NCBI GenBank assembly: GCA_902492455.1
Contig: CABULH010000001.1
Location: 248,001 to 312,000, forward strand
Origin: an uncultured Oscillospiraceae bacterium
GTDB lineage: Bacteria > Bacillota > Clostridia > Oscillospirales > Acutalibacteraceae
DNA: 64,000 bases
Direction: 5' to 3'
Part shown: piece by piece, positions 1 to 7,407 of the stretch
Layout of the letters: each line of letters starts with the position of its first letter
Numbering within the stretch: position 1 is the stretch's first letter
The notes under the pieces: generated by a model
The model's input: only the letters and a program-made list of their open reading frames with translations
What the model was told of the DNA's origin: nothing
Databases searched by the model: none
Program-made: the position numbers and the translations under genes

Positions 1-1
1 C

Positions 2-937
2 AACGCCTATTCCAGTCCCGCTGCCTGCGGCGTATCGGTGATCTATTCTCTCAAACGCCCGGAATCCAAGGCTTTCGGTGTCACCATTGGGCAGGATATT
101 GCCGCACTGATGCGGCAGGGAGACGGTGTCACCTATTTCCGCAGCGCGTATACCCGTGCCTATCCTGGCACCACGGATACGGATTATTACGCAGTAATCC
201 GCAACGCCGTACGGGGCAGCGTGGTGAAGTACGCCTATATATTAGAGCAGGGCTTCCACACCAATCCCGCCGAATGCGCCTGGCTCAGCGACGACGACAA
301 TCTTCGTGCCCTGGCACAAACCGAAGCCGCAGCTTTTGCCAAGCTGTTCGGGGCGCAGATTCCCGATCCGGAGCCGGAACCCGGTTATATTGTATACACA
401 GTGGTGAGAGGGGATACCCTCATCGGCATAGCCCGGCGGTACGGCACCACCGCGGAGGAGCTGGCCCGGATTAACAATATTGAGAACCCCAGCCTGATTT
501 TTCCCGGCCAGAAGCTGAAAATTCCCCAATCTGGCGGTGAACCGGGACCGGATCCCGAACCTGAACCCGAATACATTCTCTACACGGTGGCTAAGGGAGA
601 CACGCTGATCGGCATTGCCCGGAGATACGGCACCACTGCGGAGGAGCTGGCCCGGATCAACGATATCGAGAACCCCAGCCTGATCCGGCCCGGACAGGTA
701 CTGAAAATCCCGGTCAGCGGCGGCGATGAGCCGGCACCCTCCTTTACCGTCGGGGAGAAGGTACGTGTCCGTCCTGGGGTGACCACTTTCGCCGACGGAA
801 CCGGTATGGCGGCCTGGGTACGGCAGGCACTGCTGTATGTCCGGCAGATTGAAGGCGATGTGATTCTGGTGAGCACCGAACCGATAAAAAATGTGTATAC
901 CGGCCGTGTGCTGGCCAAAGATCTGGTCAAAGCCTAA
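2..937 (+). CDS. N-acetylmuramoyl-L-alanine amidase with two LysM domains (5' end outside the window)
   Basis: Peptidoglycan amidase that cuts between muramic acid and the stem peptide. The frame is open from base 2, so the N-terminus and the first zinc ligands are missing. The visible part starts inside an Amidase_3 domain (NAYSSPAACGVSV, then ILEQGFHTN, where the Glu is the expected catalytic residue). Two near-identical LysM peptidoglycan-binding repeats follow (about 388-525 and 571-711; both contain GDTLIGIARRYGTTAEELA), separated by Pro/Glu-rich linkers. A C-terminal SH3-like segment of about 60 residues ends the protein. The close similarity of the LysM copies suggests recent duplication. 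A spore- or wall-lysis role is inferred from the family only. Confidence 0.9.
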   Translation, partial: NAYSSPAACGVSVIYSLKRPESKAFGVTIGQDIAALMRQGDGVTYFRSAYTRAYPGTTDTDYYAVIRNAVRGSVVKYAYILEQGFHTNPAECAWLSDDDNLRALAQTEAAAFAKLFGAQIPDPEPEPGYIVYTVVRGDTLIGIARRYGTTAEELARINNIENPSLIFPGQKLKIPQSGGEPGPDPEPEPEYILYTVAKGDTLIGIARRYGTTAEELARINDIENPSLIRPGQVLKIPVSGGDEPAPSFTVGEKVRVRPGVTTFADGTGMAAWVRQALLYVRQIEGDVILVSTEPIKNVYTGRVLAKDLVKA

Positions 938-943
938 AGAAAT

Positions 944-979
944 GAGAAGGGGAGCCGCTCACAAGCGGCTCCCCTTCTC
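944..979 (+). terminator. Stem-loop after the amidase gene
   Basis: A 16-bp perfect stem (GAGAAGGGGAGCCGCT and its complement) around a CACA loop starts 7 bases after the amidase stop. There is no T-run after it, so it may act as an RNA-stabilising or Rho-assisted end. Confidence 0.7.
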
Positions 980-1040
980 AGTGACGCGGCCAAGCCGCAG
1001 GGAATAGGATGAAATAAATGATTAAAGGCGGTGTGCAACT

Positions 1041-1682
1041 TTGCTATCCTTTTGGATATCCTTGGGTGAGGCGGCGCTGCTGGCGGCGGCCGTATCCACA
1101 GACGCATTTGCTGCGGGATTGGCTTACGGCGCCAAACGAATCCGCATTCCTGTGCTGTCGGCGGTGATCATCAGCATGATCGGCAGCTTGATGCTGGGGT
1201 TGTCTCTTCTGGCGGGCAGCGTGATACGGCCCTGGCTGCCTGCCGGCTTTGCACCGGGAATGGGTTTCGCCATTCTTCTGTTCTTGGGAATTGCGAAACT
1301 CTTCGACAGTTCGATTAAGGCCTATATCCGTAAACATAAATCTCTAAAAAAGAATATTCGTTTCTCTCTGTCCAGTCTTCGCTTTATCCTAACGGTGTAC
1401 GCCGACCCGCAGGAGGCGGATCAAGACGCATCCCAATCTCTGTCTGCTTTGGAGGCGGCATCTCTGGCCGTGGCGCTGTCATTGGACAGCTTGGCGGCCG
1501 GTATCGGTGCAGGAGTATCCCAGGTGGGGCCGCTGGAAGCGGTGCTGGTGACCTTCGTCATGGGATTGCTGGCGGTAGCCGCCGGTCATGCGGCGGGGAG
1601 CAGGGTGGCTGAGCGGTGTCCGGCCGACCTCTCTTGGATCGGCGGCGTTTTGCTGATTCTGCTGGCGGTGCTGCGGCTATAA
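1041..1682 (+). CDS. ytaF: YtaF/MntP-like sporulation membrane protein
   Basis: Integral membrane protein of 213 residues with about six hydrophobic segments. It has the two-repeat arrangement of the MntP manganese-efflux superfamily: VSTDAFAAG near residue 18 and LSLDSLAAG near residue 147, each with the intramembrane Asp. A charged loop lies around residues 90-130. In spore formers the version with this spacing is YtaF, whose substrate is not established. The start is TTG, because an in-frame stop lies at 1023 and AAAGGCGG sits 8 bases before the TTG. It is probably monocistronic, with a stem-loop at 1711. Confidence 0.8.
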   Translation: MLSFWISLGEAALLAAAVSTDAFAAGLAYGAKRIRIPVLSAVIISMIGSLMLGLSLLAGSVIRPWLPAGFAPGMGFAILLFLGIAKLFDSSIKAYIRKHKSLKKNIRFSLSSLRFILTVYADPQEADQDASQSLSALEAASLAVALSLDSLAAGIGAGVSQVGPLEAVLVTFVMGLLAVAAGHAAGSRVAERCPADLSWIGGVLLILLAVLRL

Positions 1683-1710
1683 TTTGGAACAGGCCAATGC
1701 ATATCGGACG

Positions 1711-1736
1711 GCGGAAGCAACTTTTGTTGCTTCCGC
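1711..1736 (+). terminator. Perfect stem-loop after ytaF
   Basis: An 11-bp perfect stem (GCGGAAGCAAC, TTTT loop) lies 29 bases after the ytaF stop. It overlaps the -35 region of the next promoter-like element. Confidence 0.65.
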
Positions 1737-1756
1737 CGCGAATTTTGTGGTATACT
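1727..1756 (+). promoter_or_regulatory. sigma-A type promoter with extended -10
   Basis: TTGCTT at 1727-1732, an 18-base spacer and TATACT at 1751-1756. The -10 is extended (TGG directly before TATACT). An inverted repeat GAGAAAATC-gga-GATTTTCTC at 1758-1778 straddles the expected start site and could be an operator. Confidence 0.55.
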
Positions 1757-1762
1757 GGAGAA

Positions 1763-1821
1763 AATCGGAGATTTTCTCTTGGAAGAATCCCTTGCGTGCT
1801 ATCAGGGAAGCACGCATTTTT
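1763..1821 (+). ncRNA. Candidate short RNA ending at an intrinsic terminator
   Basis: The promoter at 1727-1756 is followed within about 60 bases by TGCGTGCT (1793-1800), an 8-base loop, AGCACGCA (1809-1816) and TTTTT. A transcript from this promoter would therefore end before any gene. It could be a small RNA or a strong attenuator ahead of the nuclease-helicase gene. Inferred from sequence only. Confidence 0.35.
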
Positions 1822-1884
1822 CCGGTGGGAGCGTAACCGTACACCGGCTGTGTCTTTGCGTTTACCCATCGGCAACCGCCCAAC

Positions 1885-1901
1885 CTTTGTGGTATACTGG
1901 A
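1885..1901 (+). promoter_or_regulatory. Second copy of the extended -10 motif, 142 bp downstream
   Basis: TTTGTGGTATACTGGA recurs here exactly as at 1744. No good -35 box is present. It is the likelier promoter for the gene starting at 1980, because it lies beyond the terminator at 1793-1821. Confidence 0.4.
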
Positions 1902-1979
1902 CATATCCCGAATAGGAAACGGCTGTGTTTATTTTTCTACTTGAACATTTTAATAATCATATATTTGGCGGTGATACAG

Positions 1980-4900
1980 ATGTTTACAGCGGATTTTCAT
2001 ATCCATTCCCGCTATTCCCGAGCTACCAGCAAGGACTGTGTGCCGGAGATGCTGGAGCTTTGGGCCCGGCGCAAGGGTCTCCAGCTGATCGGAACGGGGG
2101 ACTTTACCCATCCTGCCTGGCGGCAGGAGCTGCGGGACAAGCTGATGGAAGCGGAGGACGGTCTTTACCGGCTGAAAACGGATTGCCGTTTGCAGGACGG
2201 CGCGCCGGCCGGTGAAGATCAGCCTGCCCGCTTTATTGTCACCGGCGAGATCAGCTCTATCTATAAAAAGGACGGCCGGGTGCGTAAGGTGCACAATGTG
2301 ATTATGCTGCCGAGCTTGGACGCGGCGGAAGCTTTGGCCAAACGGCTGGAACTAATCGGCAATCTTCACTCCGACGGCCGGCCTATTCTGGGACTGGACA
2401 GCCGGGATTTGCTGGAGATCACTCTGGATGTCTGCCCTCAGGCCATTTTTGTCCCCGCCCATATCTGGACGCCCCATTTTTCGCTCTTCGGCGCCTATTC
2501 CGGTTTTGACCGGATTGAGGATTGCTATGGGGATATGACACCCTATATTCATGCCGTGGAAACCGGCCTGTCCTCCGATCCGCCCATGAATTGGCGGTTA
2601 TCCGCGCTGGACGGATATACCCTGATTTCCAACTCCGACGCCCATTCACCCGCCAACCTGGCCCGGGAGGCCAACCGGTTCGATACGGAATTATCCTATG
2701 CGGCCATTGCGCAGGCGATGAAGAAGGGAAACGGCGGATTTCGGGGAACCATTGAGTTTTTTCCGGAAGAGGGCAAGTACCATTATGATGGGCACCGTCA
2801 CTGCAAGGTCTGCCTTAAGCCTTCGGAAACCCTGGCGGCGGGAGGAATCTGTCCGGTTTGCGGCGGTCGGATTACCGTGGGGGTCCTGCATCGGGTGGAG
2901 GAACTTGCCGACCGGCCGGAGGGGTTCCGTCACGACGATTCCGTTCGCTTTGAGAGCCTGATTCCTCTCCCGGAGGTGGTAGCCGCCTCCATGGGCTGCA
3001 CAGCGGCCAGCAACAAGGCCCGGACTCAGTATGAAGCCCTGCTGGAACGGCTGGGCAGCGAGCTGCATATCCTGCTGGAAGCGCCGGTGGAGGATATTGA
3101 GCGGGAGGCGGGCCCGCTGATCGCGGAGGGCATCCGCCGGCTGCGCAGCGGCAGGGTGGACGTATTTCCCGGCTATGATGGGGAATACGGGAAGGTAAGG
3201 ATCCTGGATCAGAGCGATATCGACCGTCTGACGGGCCAGCTTCGATTTTTTGTGGACAAGCCTGCCAAAAAAGAAAAAAAGGCCGTCCTGAACTCGGCGG
3301 CGATAAAAAAGGATGAAACGGCAGCAGCGGCAGAGGAAGTGCATGCCGCTCTCAATCCGGAGCAGCTGGCGGCGGTTACCGCCCGGGAATCGGCGGTGGC
3401 GGTTGTCGCCGGACCGGGTACGGGGAAGACCCGCACCCTGGTGAGCCGGATCGCCTGGCTGGCGGAACAGGGAATTTCCCCTTCCCGCATCACGGCCGTC
3501 ACCTTTACAAACAAGGCGGCTAAGGAGATGCGCCAGCGGCTGGAAATTCAGTTGGGAGATAGACGGACGGTCCGATCCATGACCATCGGTACCTTTCACG
3601 CCATTTGTCTGGAGTTGCTGAACAAATGGGAAGGAGAGGTTATCCTGCTGGATCAGCAGGAGGCCTTGACCGTGGCAGAAGAGGTTGGAGCCTCCGCCGG
3701 ATATACCGCCTCACCTCGGCGGCTGCTGGAAGGGATATCCCGGATCAAAAACGGGATTGCCCAGCTGGATTCGCCTCAGGGCGTACCACAGGCCGTTTAT
3801 GAAGCCTACAATCAGCGGCTGCGGGAATACGGCGTCCGTGACTATGACGATATTCTGCTGGATGTGCTGCACCGGCTGGAAGAGGAGGGGGGACGAAAAG
3901 CTCCCGCTGCTTTTTCACATCTGCTGGTGGATGAATTTCAGGATATCAATGATTTGCAGTATCGTTTGGTTCGGGCGTGGAACCGGGGCGGGGAGAGTCT
4001 TTTTGTGATCGGTGACCCGGATCAGTCCATCTATGGATTCCGGGGTTCCGACGCCCGCTGCTTTGAACGGCTGACCGGAGATTATCCCGATCTGCGGCGG
4101 ATCCGGCTGATACAAAATTACCGTTCCACCCCGGAGATTCTTCGCTGTGCCCTGCCGGTGCTGGCATCGGACGGGGCGCACCGGCAGCTGGAGCCGGTGC
4201 ACGAAAGTGGAAAAAAACCAGGGCTTTACCGAGCGGAAGATCCCTTCGCGGAGGCGCTTTTCATCACCAAGGAGATCAATCGTCTGGTAGGCGGCATCGA
4301 TATGCTGGATGCCCAGGAGGCGCGCCGGGCTGAAAAAGGACGGAACCGGGGATTTTCCGATATTGCGGTGCTCTATCGCACGCATCGGCAGGCGGATATA
4401 TTGGAATACTGTTTTGCCAAGGAGGGCATCGCCTACACCGTAGCCGGCAGGGACGACTTCTTATCCGGCGTTCAGGTGCGGCGTGCCGCGGCGTTTTTCC
4501 GTTTTCTGCTGGATCCCGCCGACAGCCTGTCTCTGCGGCTATGTCTGCTGGCGGCGGATTCCCATGCGAAAGAACGGCTTTCGGAGCTGCTGGACGCTTA
4601 TGCGTCGTGCGCCAATAATCCGGCTGCTTTTGCCGATATCCTGGACGGAATGGTTCCCCGGGATATGGACGGCGGATTTCCCCTTCTGGCCCAGGCACTG
4701 CGAAAATTCCAGCCTTTGGTTCGCCGCGGAAAGCCGGCGGAGCTGCTGGCAGCCTGGCGGCGGGATCATTCCCTGGAGGAGGACAAGGATTTGGAGCGGC
4801 TGCAGGATACCGCGGCTTTCCACGACAGGATGTCCGAATTCTTGGAAGCCTTGAGCCTTGGACGGGAAGCGGATATTGTGCGCCGCTCCAAGGCTTATTC

Positions 4901-5192
4901 GCCGGACGCGGTTACGCTGTCTACCCTGCACGGCGCCAAAGGCCTGGAATTTCCCGTGGTTTTCCTCTGCGGCGTCCAGGAGGAAAAGATCCCCCTGACC
5001 GGCGGGCGGGAGACTGATCCGGCGGAGGAAAGGCGGTTATTCTATGTGGGGATGACCCGGGCCAAGGAGGAACTGATTCTGTCAGGAGCGGGGGATCCAT
5101 CCCCCTTTATGAAGGATATTCCCGCCGGCAGCTTGGAGACGGTAACCGACCGCCGTCAGCCCTATCAGGGAAAACAGCTGCACTTCTTTTGA
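1980..5192 (+). CDS. EndoQ-type PHP nuclease fused to a UvrD/Rep-family DNA helicase
   Basis: Predicted DNA repair protein of 1,070 residues. Residues 1 to about 430 form a PHP phosphoesterase domain: FHIHSRYS near residue 6, SDAHSP, and a zinc finger at about 274-300 with two CxxC pairs (CKVC and CPVC) followed by GVLHRVEELADR. That arrangement is typical of EndoQ endonucleases, which nick next to deaminated bases. A Lys-rich linker follows. From about 455 on it is a complete SF1A helicase: GPGTGKT at 478, TFTNKAAKEM at 508, DEFQD at 650, GDPDQSIYGFRGS at 678, STLHGAKGLEF near 981 and YVGMTRAKEEL near 1022. ATG 1980 was chosen because the PHP metal motif starts at once and GGCGGTG precedes it. 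No frameshift is seen. Confidence 0.9.
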   Translation: MFTADFHIHSRYSRATSKDCVPEMLELWARRKGLQLIGTGDFTHPAWRQELRDKLMEAEDGLYRLKTDCRLQDGAPAGEDQPARFIVTGEISSIYKKDGRVRKVHNVIMLPSLDAAEALAKRLELIGNLHSDGRPILGLDSRDLLEITLDVCPQAIFVPAHIWTPHFSLFGAYSGFDRIEDCYGDMTPYIHAVETGLSSDPPMNWRLSALDGYTLISNSDAHSPANLAREANRFDTELSYAAIAQAMKKGNGGFRGTIEFFPEEGKYHYDGHRHCKVCLKPSETLAAGGICPVCGGRITVGVLHRVEELADRPEGFRHDDSVRFESLIPLPEVVAASMGCTAASNKARTQYEALLERLGSELHILLEAPVEDIEREAGPLIAEGIRRLRSGRVDVFPGYDGEYGKVRILDQSDIDRLTGQLRFFVDKPAKKEKKAVLNSAAIKKDETAAAAEEVHAALNPEQLAAVTARESAVAVVAGPGTGKTRTLVSRIAWLAEQGISPSRITAVTFTNKAAKEMRQRLEIQLGDRRTVRSMTIGTFHAICLELLNKWEGEVILLDQQEALTVAEEVGASAGYTASPRRLLEGISRIKNGIAQLDSPQGVPQAVYEAYNQRLREYGVRDYDDILLDVLHRLEEEGGRKAPAAFSHLLVDEFQDINDLQYRLVRAWNRGGESLFVIGDPDQSIYGFRGSDARCFERLTGDYPDLRRIRLIQNYRSTPEILRCALPVLASDGAHRQLEPVHESGKKPGLYRAEDPFAEALFITKEINRLVGGIDMLDAQEARRAEKGRNRGFSDIAVLYRTHRQADILEYCFAKEGIAYTVAGRDDFLSGVQVRRAAAFFRFLLDPADSLSLRLCLLAADSHAKERLSELLDAYASCANNPAAFADILDGMVPRDMDGGFPLLAQALRKFQPLVRRGKPAELLAAWRRDHSLEEDKDLERLQDTAAFHDRMSEFLEALSLGREADIVRRSKAYSPDAVTLSTLHGAKGLEFPVVFLCGVQEEKIPLTGGRETDPAEERRLFYVGMTRAKEELILSGAGDPSPFMKDIPAGSLETVTDRRQPYQGKQLHFF

Positions 5193-5252
5193 TGAAAGCT
5201 CAAATGGAACCGCTGTTTCTTCGGCTGGCAGCGGAGAGGCGGCGGTTGTATC

Positions 5253-5297
5253 CGAAAAAAAACAAAAGCCCCCTGCCGGCAAGACGCCGACAGGGGG
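5253..5297 (-). terminator. Intrinsic terminator on the minus strand
   Basis: On the minus strand a 12-bp stem with one mismatch (CCCCCTGTCGGC, 5-base loop) is followed by CTTTTGTTTTTTTT. It ends the candidate 6S RNA and may also serve the helicase gene from the other side. Confidence 0.8.
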
Positions 5298-5299
5298 TT

Positions 5300-5505
5300 G
5301 TTCGCATATACTCCCGCCAAGCCGTAACGCAGCTGATATAACCTGCTACTAAACACTAAGCAGGTGGGCGCCGCCCAGCGCGTTCCTGCTCCCTTCTTCC
5401 CGCCTGAGCGGGGAGGTCTGCAATCCGGCGCCGGAGCCAAGCTCCCGATATCAAACTGTAGTAGGGTTAAATGGCTGCGGTCCACGCACAAGGCAGGATG
5501 GAGTC
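5300..5505 (-). ncRNA. ssrS: Probable 6S RNA
   Basis: A region of about 200 nt without an ORF that ends at the minus-strand terminator. Read on the minus strand it folds like 6S RNA. The closing stem pairs CCTGCC (5492-5497) with GGCGGG (5313-5318) and CGCAGC with GCTGCG. A wide central bubble follows whose 3' strand carries a small hairpin (ACCTGCT/AGCAGGT), as in known 6S RNAs. Beyond it is a long GC-rich apical arm with CCGC-TCAG-GCGG. 6S RNA binds sigma-A RNA polymerase in stationary phase. Identification is by architecture only. No promoter is seen in the 13 bases to the DUF1292 stop, so it may be processed from that transcript. Confidence 0.6.
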
Positions 5506-5517
5506 GGAGAAGCCGTC

Positions 5518-5832
5518 TCAGTTGAGCGGCGGCTCTTCCATTTCCTCAATTTCATAAAGGTCCGACAGGCGCTCCTCAAAGATATCCGCGATTTCCTCAA
5601 ACGTTTCCTCGTCCTCAATGGGAACCAGAACCTCTTCGCCGTCCTCTTCCGCCACTTCCAGGATGATCAGTTCTCCGTCATCGTTGACCGTTTCACTGGG
5701 ATCATCGTATACAGGCAGCAGCGCCACATACCGGCCGTCATCGGTTTCAATGGCATCCACCAGTTCGAACTGATGCTGATTGCCCTCATCGTCCAGGACC
5801 GTTACCAGGTCCGCGCCGTATTCGTCCGCCAT
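5518..5832 (-). CDS. DUF1292 family small acidic protein
   Basis: Protein of 104 residues, very rich in Asp and Glu, with the DUF1292 pattern: a leading VTVLDDEGNQHQFELVD, then YVALLPVYDD, LIILEVAEEDG and EETFEEIADIFEE. The family is common in Firmicutes, usually near mltG, ruvX or alaS, and has no assigned function. The ATG at 5832 was preferred over the TTG two codons upstream because GGAG lies 7 bases before it. A clear promoter lies at 5897-5925. The gene is followed by the 6S-like RNA on the same strand. Confidence 0.8.
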   Translation of the reverse strand: MADEYGADLVTVLDDEGNQHQFELVDAIETDDGRYVALLPVYDDPSETVNDDGELIILEVAEEDGEEVLVPIEDEETFEEIADIFEERLSDLYEIEEMEEPPLN

Positions 5833-5896
5833 ATTCAATCTCCAATCCGCCGCCGCTTATGACGGCTTTTTGCTTGCAATATCCTTTGCTGATTCC

Positions 5897-5925
5897 ATTG
5901 TAGCGTGTTCCGGCGGATTCGTCAA
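5897..5925 (-). promoter_or_regulatory. sigma-A promoter for the DUF1292 gene
   Basis: On the minus strand TTGACG, a 17-base spacer and TACAAT, about 65 bases before the ATG. It diverges from the promoter at 5995. Confidence 0.7.
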
Positions 5926-5994
5926 GATGAATCTTGTTGGATAAGCTGTCGGTTGAATGACCCAACAATTCACATTACATTCATAAAATATCTA

Positions 5995-6023
5995 TTGACA
6001 ATTCACAACTGTTGGTGTATACT
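5995..6023 (+). promoter_or_regulatory. Strong sigma-A promoter of the 6.0-6.9 kb RNA unit
   Basis: TTGACA, a 17-base spacer and TATACT. ACAATTCACA occurs at 5965-5974 and again at 5998-6007, 33 bp apart, the second copy lying over the end of the -35 box. CCAACA (5962) and TGTTGG (6011) form an inverted pair. This looks like a regulated promoter with repeated binding sites. Confidence 0.75.
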
Positions 6024-6140
6024 GTAGTTGTCAAAAGGAAAGACAAACAGAAAGCGGTTCTTGGAAGAAGCAGGGCCGCAGCGGGAAAGATTTTTCCCGG
6101 TTTGCCTAACTTTTTTAGTGAGATGAAAGGGGTGAGTCCC

Positions 6141-6215
6141 ATGTACAGCGACAGTGAAGCGCAGAACCAGGCCCGCATGGGGCGGTACCCAGTGCGGGCG
6201 AACCTGAAGGCGTAA
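6141..6215 (+). CDS. Possible 24-residue peptide inside the RNA unit
   Basis: ATG with AAAGGGGTGAG 4 bases before it, reading MYSDSEAQNQAR and on to a TAA. The reading frame runs through the strongest hairpin of the block, so the sequence may be kept for RNA structure and not for the peptide. No signal, motif or similarity is recognised. Confidence 0.2.
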   Translation: MYSDSEAQNQARMGRYPVRANLKA

Positions 6216-6880
6216 CAGCGAGGCACATAGGGAGCGGACGGTAAACGGTGATTCTGTCCGTCAGGCAAAATTCACAAAGCTTGCCAGCAGGCGGAAACGG
6301 TTGCCCGGCCTCCAAGGCACACAGCGTATGATGAACCTCTTGTCAGCCCTCGGGCGGACTAAAGTCCAGTGTGTGATGAAATCCGGCGCATCCTTCTGGT
6401 CAGGGAAACGTCGAGATGATGGAGACGGAACGATATCCCAACGGGTTGAAGTTCACAAAAAGTCTTCCACACCAAAAGCGGAATATGCATTGACAGATGC
6501 ACTTCATTTATTAGCAAGACTAATAGGTGTCGTTACTTTAAATTGAAAAGGTGAGTCCAGTGGGTTAAGCTGGTTTTATCAGGCGCGCCGGCAAAACCGG
6601 CAGCCGCGTCACAGACGGTAAACCCCTTTTCCCGGCCGCGTAGAGGAAAGGATGCATTTCCACGAGTTGTTGACTGTAAGCGCTGGAAGAAAAGGGAGAA
6701 CGGGTTGTCTGTCCCGTTGATGATAGAAGTATATAAAAGGAAAAGGTGAGTCCAATGGGCTAGGCCCAAAGGTGCTTCCTTACAAGCATGAAAGACGGGT
6801 CGGCGGGCGCCGAACACGCGAACAGAAAATTGCGTGAGATGTCGGAACTGTAAGGAGGAAATTGTCCATTAAGAAATTCT

Positions 6881-6915
6881 AACGCCCCGGCAGTGTTTGC
6901 CGGGGCGTTATGTTT
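6881..6915 (+). terminator. Intrinsic terminator of the RNA unit
   Basis: An 11-bp perfect stem AACGCCCCGGC/GCCGGGGCGTT with a 7-base loop, then ATGTTTT. Confidence 0.85.
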
Positions 6916-7061
6916 TGGCTATAACATTTTGGTTAACTGCAGCTAATCTTGTGCTCGATCTATTTATTTCTTCCATTTACTGAAGGGGCGCCTTATTGTC
7001 CCGTGATGCGGAGCTGTGATTGCTTTCCGGTAAATGCCCTTGGGAGCGGAGCCACTTTAAA

Positions 7062-7095
7062 ACAGCGGGGAAACCTGATCAGGTTTCCCCGCTGT
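7062..7095 (-). terminator. Palindromic terminator after the coat-protein genes
   Basis: A perfect long palindrome (ACAGCGGGGAAACC and its complement), 4 bases beyond the stop of the minus-strand gene at 7099. The minus strand continues with TTTTAAAG. Confidence 0.8.
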
Positions 7096-7098
7096 CAT

Positions 7099-7380
7099 TT
7101 AATTTTGGGCAGTCATATTGAGGAACTTCTGCTTGGTGCTCTGGATTTTCTGTTCCTTTGCCATGGGGGTGGGATACCAGCCCCGTTTCTGCATCTCCAT
7201 GAATACATCCGCCTGGATGCAGTGTTCGTCATGAAGAATATTCATCATTTCGTCCCGGATGGCGGTGGTGGCGCATTCATTGGCGTACACATTGTAAAGC
7301 TCGGTAATCTGCTTCTGAGAGGTCAGAACGTCCTCCAGCATTTCTTTATCCTGCATAGCGATAGCCGTGTTTTGGCTCAT
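7099..7380 (-). CDS. CotF-like spore coat protein
   Basis: Protein of 93 residues that begins MSQNTAIAMQDKEMLEDVL. An all-helical ferritin-like segment (TSQKQITELYNVYANECA, IRDEMMNILHDEH) follows, then a Trp-Tyr-Pro turn (RGWYPTPMAK). This matches the short CotF/coat-protein family found in many Clostridia. It has a good ribosome site (GGAAGGTAAAGGATC) and lies 27 bases after its partner at 7408, so the two are co-transcribed leftward. Assembly into the spore coat is inferred from the family. Confidence 0.8.
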   Translation of the reverse strand: MSQNTAIAMQDKEMLEDVLTSQKQITELYNVYANECATTAIRDEMMNILHDEHCIQADVFMEMQKRGWYPTPMAKEQKIQSTKQKFLNMTAQN

Positions 7381-7407
7381 GATCCTTTACCTTCCTTTCC
7401 TCATCCC

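Larger units (their letters stand above)
6030..6915 (+). ncRNA. Candidate large structured noncoding RNA (about 880 nt)
   Basis: A near-consensus promoter at the left and an intrinsic terminator at 6881-6915 bound a unit with no convincing protein gene. Many local stems are visible: TTGTC/GACAA (6028-6046), GCCCGCA-TGGG/CCCA-TGCGGGC (6170-6199), GACGG/CCGTC, GGCAA/TTGCC, GGAC-taaa-GTCC inside a CACAC/GTGTG arm (6319-6375), CGTC/GACG, TGCAT/ATGCA, ATTAG/CTAAT, TCGGC/GCCGA and CACGC/GCGTG. A motif AAGGTGAGTCC or GGGGTGAGTCC recurs at about 6130, 6549 and 6744, dividing the unit into blocks of about 420, 200 and 130 nt. I could not match it to a named family. A degenerate group II intron or an ornate RNA class such as OLE or ROOL are alternatives; no reverse transcriptase or domain V is visible. 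Confidence 0.5.

Noticed and set aside
1779..1979. N-terminal extension of the nuclease-helicase frame
   Set aside because: It runs through a terminator and a promoter-like repeat, and the PHP metal motif starts right at ATG 1980.
5300..5505. SRP RNA instead of 6S RNA
   Set aside because: A GGGAAG stretch near CAGG and AGCAGG looks SRP-like, but the closing stem, bubble and 3'-side hairpin follow the 6S layout better.
6030..6915. Group II intron or tmRNA as explanation of the RNA unit
   Set aside because: No domain V-like GAGCC...GUUC hairpin, reverse transcriptase, tRNA-like CCA end or tag reading frame was found. Some stretches are reminiscent of intron domain I, so a degenerate relic is not excluded.
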